DNA of 33,939 nucleotides, taken from assembly GCA_015863215.1 (NCBI GenBank), contig JACBXN010000021.1:1-33939 (forward strand), written 5' to 3'. The stretch comes from Aerococcaceae bacterium DSM 111176. GTDB lineage: Bacteria > Bacillota > Bacilli > Lactobacillales > Aerococcaceae. Below are positions 31,823-33,939 of this stretch, one piece after another (position 1 is the stretch's first letter; each line of letters starts with the position of its first letter). The position numbers and the translations under genes are program-made. The notes under the pieces were generated by a model, which worked only from the letters and a program-made list of their open reading frames with translations, had not been told where the DNA came from and did no database searches.

Positions 31823-33811
31823 TTAATTACGATTTTCCACATCCATCATCGTTCTAACAACTAGGGCTGCATATTCATTCTTTCCTTCAGGTGATAAATG
31901 AATATCATCGCCATCATAATATTCAGGATGTTCCTGTGAATGCTCATGCCAGTCGACAAGATGAACGTTTGGATATTGTTCAACCATTTGATCGATTACA
32001 TCATTTACTTCTTGTACATGTTCTACCGCTGAATTGGTACTGACCAAATAAACTTCACGGTCTCCAACTAACTCTATTAATGTTTCCATACCGATTTCAT
32101 CCAGTCCAGCATTAGTACCCAAATTAATGACTACATTTTCATGTAATTCACCATTATCCATTATTTCCTCTACATAAGGATATGAATCCCATACTTGCAA
32201 ACTCTCATAACCAAAACTATTACCTTCAAGGAATAAAGAAGTGTTCGCATCACCTGACAATAGAATTAATGAATCACCGAAGAATGTGACAGGTGTTGTT
32301 GCCGCAAACAGTATTTCATTGGTATCCAACAATTCAACCACATCAGAATTATTTTCTGTAACTTCTGCAATGATTGCCTGATTTTCTTCACCTAATTCGC
32401 TTGTCGCATCCATTAACGGTTGAGGATCCCACTCGATAGCTAGTTCAACAGGAGACTCAAATTCATATTCATTCATGAAATCTGTCTCAAGTGCTCCGTC
32501 CAATTCAATCATATCATCCTGTACCGCGCCCATATACTCCATCCCAGGGTAAGCGAGGTTTCCGACATTGGGTTGGTTTTGATAAAAATTATACTCCAAT
32601 TGTAGTAAAGCCAGTGGTTTATTATTTCCCGAAGCTCTGATAACTACAACAAATAAAGCTAAAACTGCAAAGAAAAACAGGTTATTAATTCTAAATGGAT
32701 GTGATTTTACCCAAGTAAAGTCTTTTTTGAAATCCAACTGAGTTAAAAATGGAATATATAAACGTTTCTTTTCAATAATTTGATAAAATACAAAACTTAC
32801 GACTAATACAAAAGCAAATGTAATGAGGTGCAAAATATTTACATTGTCAAAAGCTCGTATATAGCTAGAACTAAAAACAATCACTGGATAATACCATAGA
32901 TAATGACTGTATGTTGCGTTTCCAAAATAAGAAACTACTTTATTATCAAAAAGAGGCTCAACTAAAGTGTCTTGATATCTCGAGGCTATAACGAAAATCA
33001 TCGATGCGATATTAAAATACGACAACCAAACTTGATAGGTAGTAGGATCTGTATCAGTGATTACTAGAGAAAGACCAACCATCACTAATAACATGAGTAA
33101 TGTTAATACCATCATCGAAGTTTGCTTCAAAGCATAATCGAATTCTGCCATAAATCGGTCGAAAAAGGGAGCAAAATAATAAACTAAAATCCCACCAGCA
33201 AACGAAGAGAACCTTGTGAGGAAACCATAATAAACATTCGTTGGATCACTGCTTGGGTCATACAACATAATATAAGTTAGATGAGAAGCTAACACTATGA
33301 TCATCCATAGCAATACTTTGAATTCTTTTCGAGTAGGCTTGAAGTTAGTAATTAAAATGATAATCACTGATACAATTAATGACTGCATATGAATCGCAAT
33401 ATACCATAAATGAGTAAAAGGCGACTGCAACGCCATATCCGCAAAGTAAGAACGTTCGGATGCAAGTTGAAAAATATTACTTGAAAATAATAAACTTGAA
33501 ATAATATCATTGCGCAGTGAGCCGAGTAGACTACGATTAAAATAAAACAGGAAAACCATAATCAACAAAGTCATCCAAAATAATGGAATCCAAAGACGGT
33601 CAAGACTATTCTTTAAATAATTACCTAATTTTCTGTATTTATGTTCGAATGTTAGTTGTTCTAATTTATTAGCGGCAAAATATCCAGAAATAACTAGAAA
33701 TGTATTCACAAATAAAAAACCGCCTGAAAAAATGCTTGGCCAAAGATGATAGAGAATAATTGAAATAATCCCAATCATTTTCACGCCATCAATTGCATGG
33801 ATTCGGTTCAT
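31823..33811 (-). CDS. OatA-like acyltransferase (AT3 membrane domain plus SGNH domain)
   Basis: The 662-residue membrane protein is built like OatA, which O-acetylates peptidoglycan muramic acid and gives lysozyme resistance. Residues 1-about 410 form the acyltransferase-3 domain, with ten or eleven membrane segments and the conserved His22 (IILYHLWPS) and FVNTFLVISGYF. After a linker, an extracellular SGNH domain (about 500-655) has the nucleophile block FFGDS (Ser near 514), the GTN block (VVINLGTN, near 566) and Asp635/His638 (DGDDIHLSPEG). All catalytic blocks are present. The polymer acylated could also be a teichoic acid or exopolysaccharide. ATG 33811 is chosen because GAGGAGG (33817-33823) lies 5 bases before it; the frame upstream runs through that site. 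Monocistronic. Confidence 0.9.
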   Translation of the reverse strand: MNRIHAIDGVKMIGIISIILYHLWPSIFSGGFLFVNTFLVISGYFAANKLEQLTFEHKYRKLGNYLKNSLDRLWIPLFWMTLLIMVFLFYFNRSLLGSLRNDIISSLLFSSNIFQLASERSYFADMALQSPFTHLWYIAIHMQSLIVSVIIILITNFKPTRKEFKVLLWMIIVLASHLTYIMLYDPSSDPTNVYYGFLTRFSSFAGGILVYYFAPFFDRFMAEFDYALKQTSMMVLTLLMLLVMVGLSLVITDTDPTTYQVWLSYFNIASMIFVIASRYQDTLVEPLFDNKVVSYFGNATYSHYLWYYPVIVFSSSYIRAFDNVNILHLITFAFVLVVSFVFYQIIEKKRLYIPFLTQLDFKKDFTWVKSHPFRINNLFFFAVLALFVVVIRASGNNKPLALLQLEYNFYQNQPNVGNLAYPGMEYMGAVQDDMIELDGALETDFMNEYEFESPVELAIEWDPQPLMDATSELGEENQAIIAEVTENNSDVVELLDTNEILFAATTPVTFFGDSLILLSGDANTSLFLEGNSFGYESLQVWDSYPYVEEIMDNGELHENVVINLGTNAGLDEIGMETLIELVGDREVYLVSTNSAVEHVQEVNDVIDQMVEQYPNVHLVDWHEHSQEHPEYYDGDDIHLSPEGKNEYAALVVRTMMDVENRN

Positions 33812-33832
33812 GACATCCTCCTCGTATAATAT

Positions 33833-33859
33833 GATTAGTCTTAATTGACTAATCTTTTT
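33833..33859. promoter_or_regulatory. Palindromic hairpin in the leader of the acyltransferase gene
   Basis: GATTAGTC and GACTAATC are perfect 8-base arms around TTAATT. It lies 10 bases beyond the ribosome site of the acyltransferase gene. On the plus strand TTTTTC follows, so it could stop antisense transcription; on the minus strand it would be a leader hairpin or operator. Confidence 0.45.
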
Positions 33860-33895
33860 CTTTTGTGTATTTGTCAATTAAGGCTGACTTAAACC

Positions 33896-33915
33896 TATAA
33901 CTCTAATGAGTTATA
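33896..33915. promoter_or_regulatory. Second palindrome upstream of the acyltransferase gene
   Basis: TATAACTC and GAGTTATA are perfect 8-base arms around TAAT. It lies about 85 bases before the start and could be an operator. A TTGACA hexamer on the minus strand (33870-33875) stands nearby, but no matching -10 is convincing. Confidence 0.4.
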
Positions 33916-33939
33916 ATTGTTTCGTATAGATAGAGGTCG

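Noticed and set aside
1-33939. tRNA, rRNA, CRISPR, insertion sequences, prophage, T-box or other named riboswitches
   Set aside because: I looked along both strands in the gaps and saw no cloverleaf, regularly spaced spacer array, transposase motif or known riboswitch core.

Overview
The window is 33.9 kb of AT-rich DNA with strong AGGAGG-type ribosome binding sites, TTG as an occasional start codon, lipoprotein signal peptides with a lipobox, and gene pairs typical of low-GC Firmicutes (recU-pbp1A, opuC ABC operon, yidC with a basic tail). The nrdB gene encodes a glutaredoxin, an ATP-cone and an R2 domain in one chain. This architecture is known to me from Facklamia ignava, so I place the window in Lactobacillales, probably Aerococcaceae. 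The full-length catalase gene argues against simply naming it Facklamia. The family-level guess is inference. I see no tRNA, rRNA, CRISPR array, insertion sequence or phage gene; this is ordinary chromosomal DNA with short intergenic repeats.

Layout. 1-291: start of a possible leftward gene and three hairpins. 292-1613 (minus): yidC and acyP. 1701-4451 (plus): ftsK, divergent from acyP. 4618-6811 (plus): a CAP-domain secreted protein and a BMP/PnrA-like binding protein that lacks a lipobox. 7000-8337 (plus): D-serine ammonia-lyase. 8338-8640: a gap with a 51-bp periodic hairpin repeat. 8641-11824 (minus): pbp1A and recU, overlapping. 12039-14541 (plus): catalase and a GNAT acetyltransferase. 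14852-18385 (plus): a four-gene opuC-type osmoprotectant ABC operon. 18459-20459 (minus): a CocE/NonD-type serine hydrolase. 20469-24263 (plus): an NrdR-box promoter region and the nrdB(fusion)-nrdA operon, followed by a small cytoplasmic FMN-binding-domain gene. 24866-25705 (minus): an aldo/keto reductase. 25896-28712 (plus): a two-gene sugar operon (TIM-barrel isomerase-like protein and GH3 glycosidase) behind a cre-like site. 28713-29294: a long gap with a TTGTATATACAA palindrome. 29295-31624 (plus): a CitMHS citrate transporter and an NAD-type isocitrate dehydrogenase. 31823-33811 (minus): an OatA-like acyltransferase with an SGNH domain.

How the genes fit together. Several units are self-contained: osmoprotection (opuC), cell-wall growth and modification (pbp1A, OatA-like), DNA segregation and repair (ftsK, recU), oxidative defence (catalase), and (iso)citrate uptake plus oxidation to 2-oxoglutarate. 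The most interesting unit is the ribonucleotide reductase operon. Its reductant (Grx) and its allosteric switch (ATP-cone) have both moved onto the radical subunit, and the catalytic subunit has no ATP-cone. No nrdI lies beside it, and three NrdR-box cores sit at 31- and 32-bp spacing over and just downstream of the promoter. The downstream FMN-binding-domain gene could be functionally linked, but that is a hypothesis.
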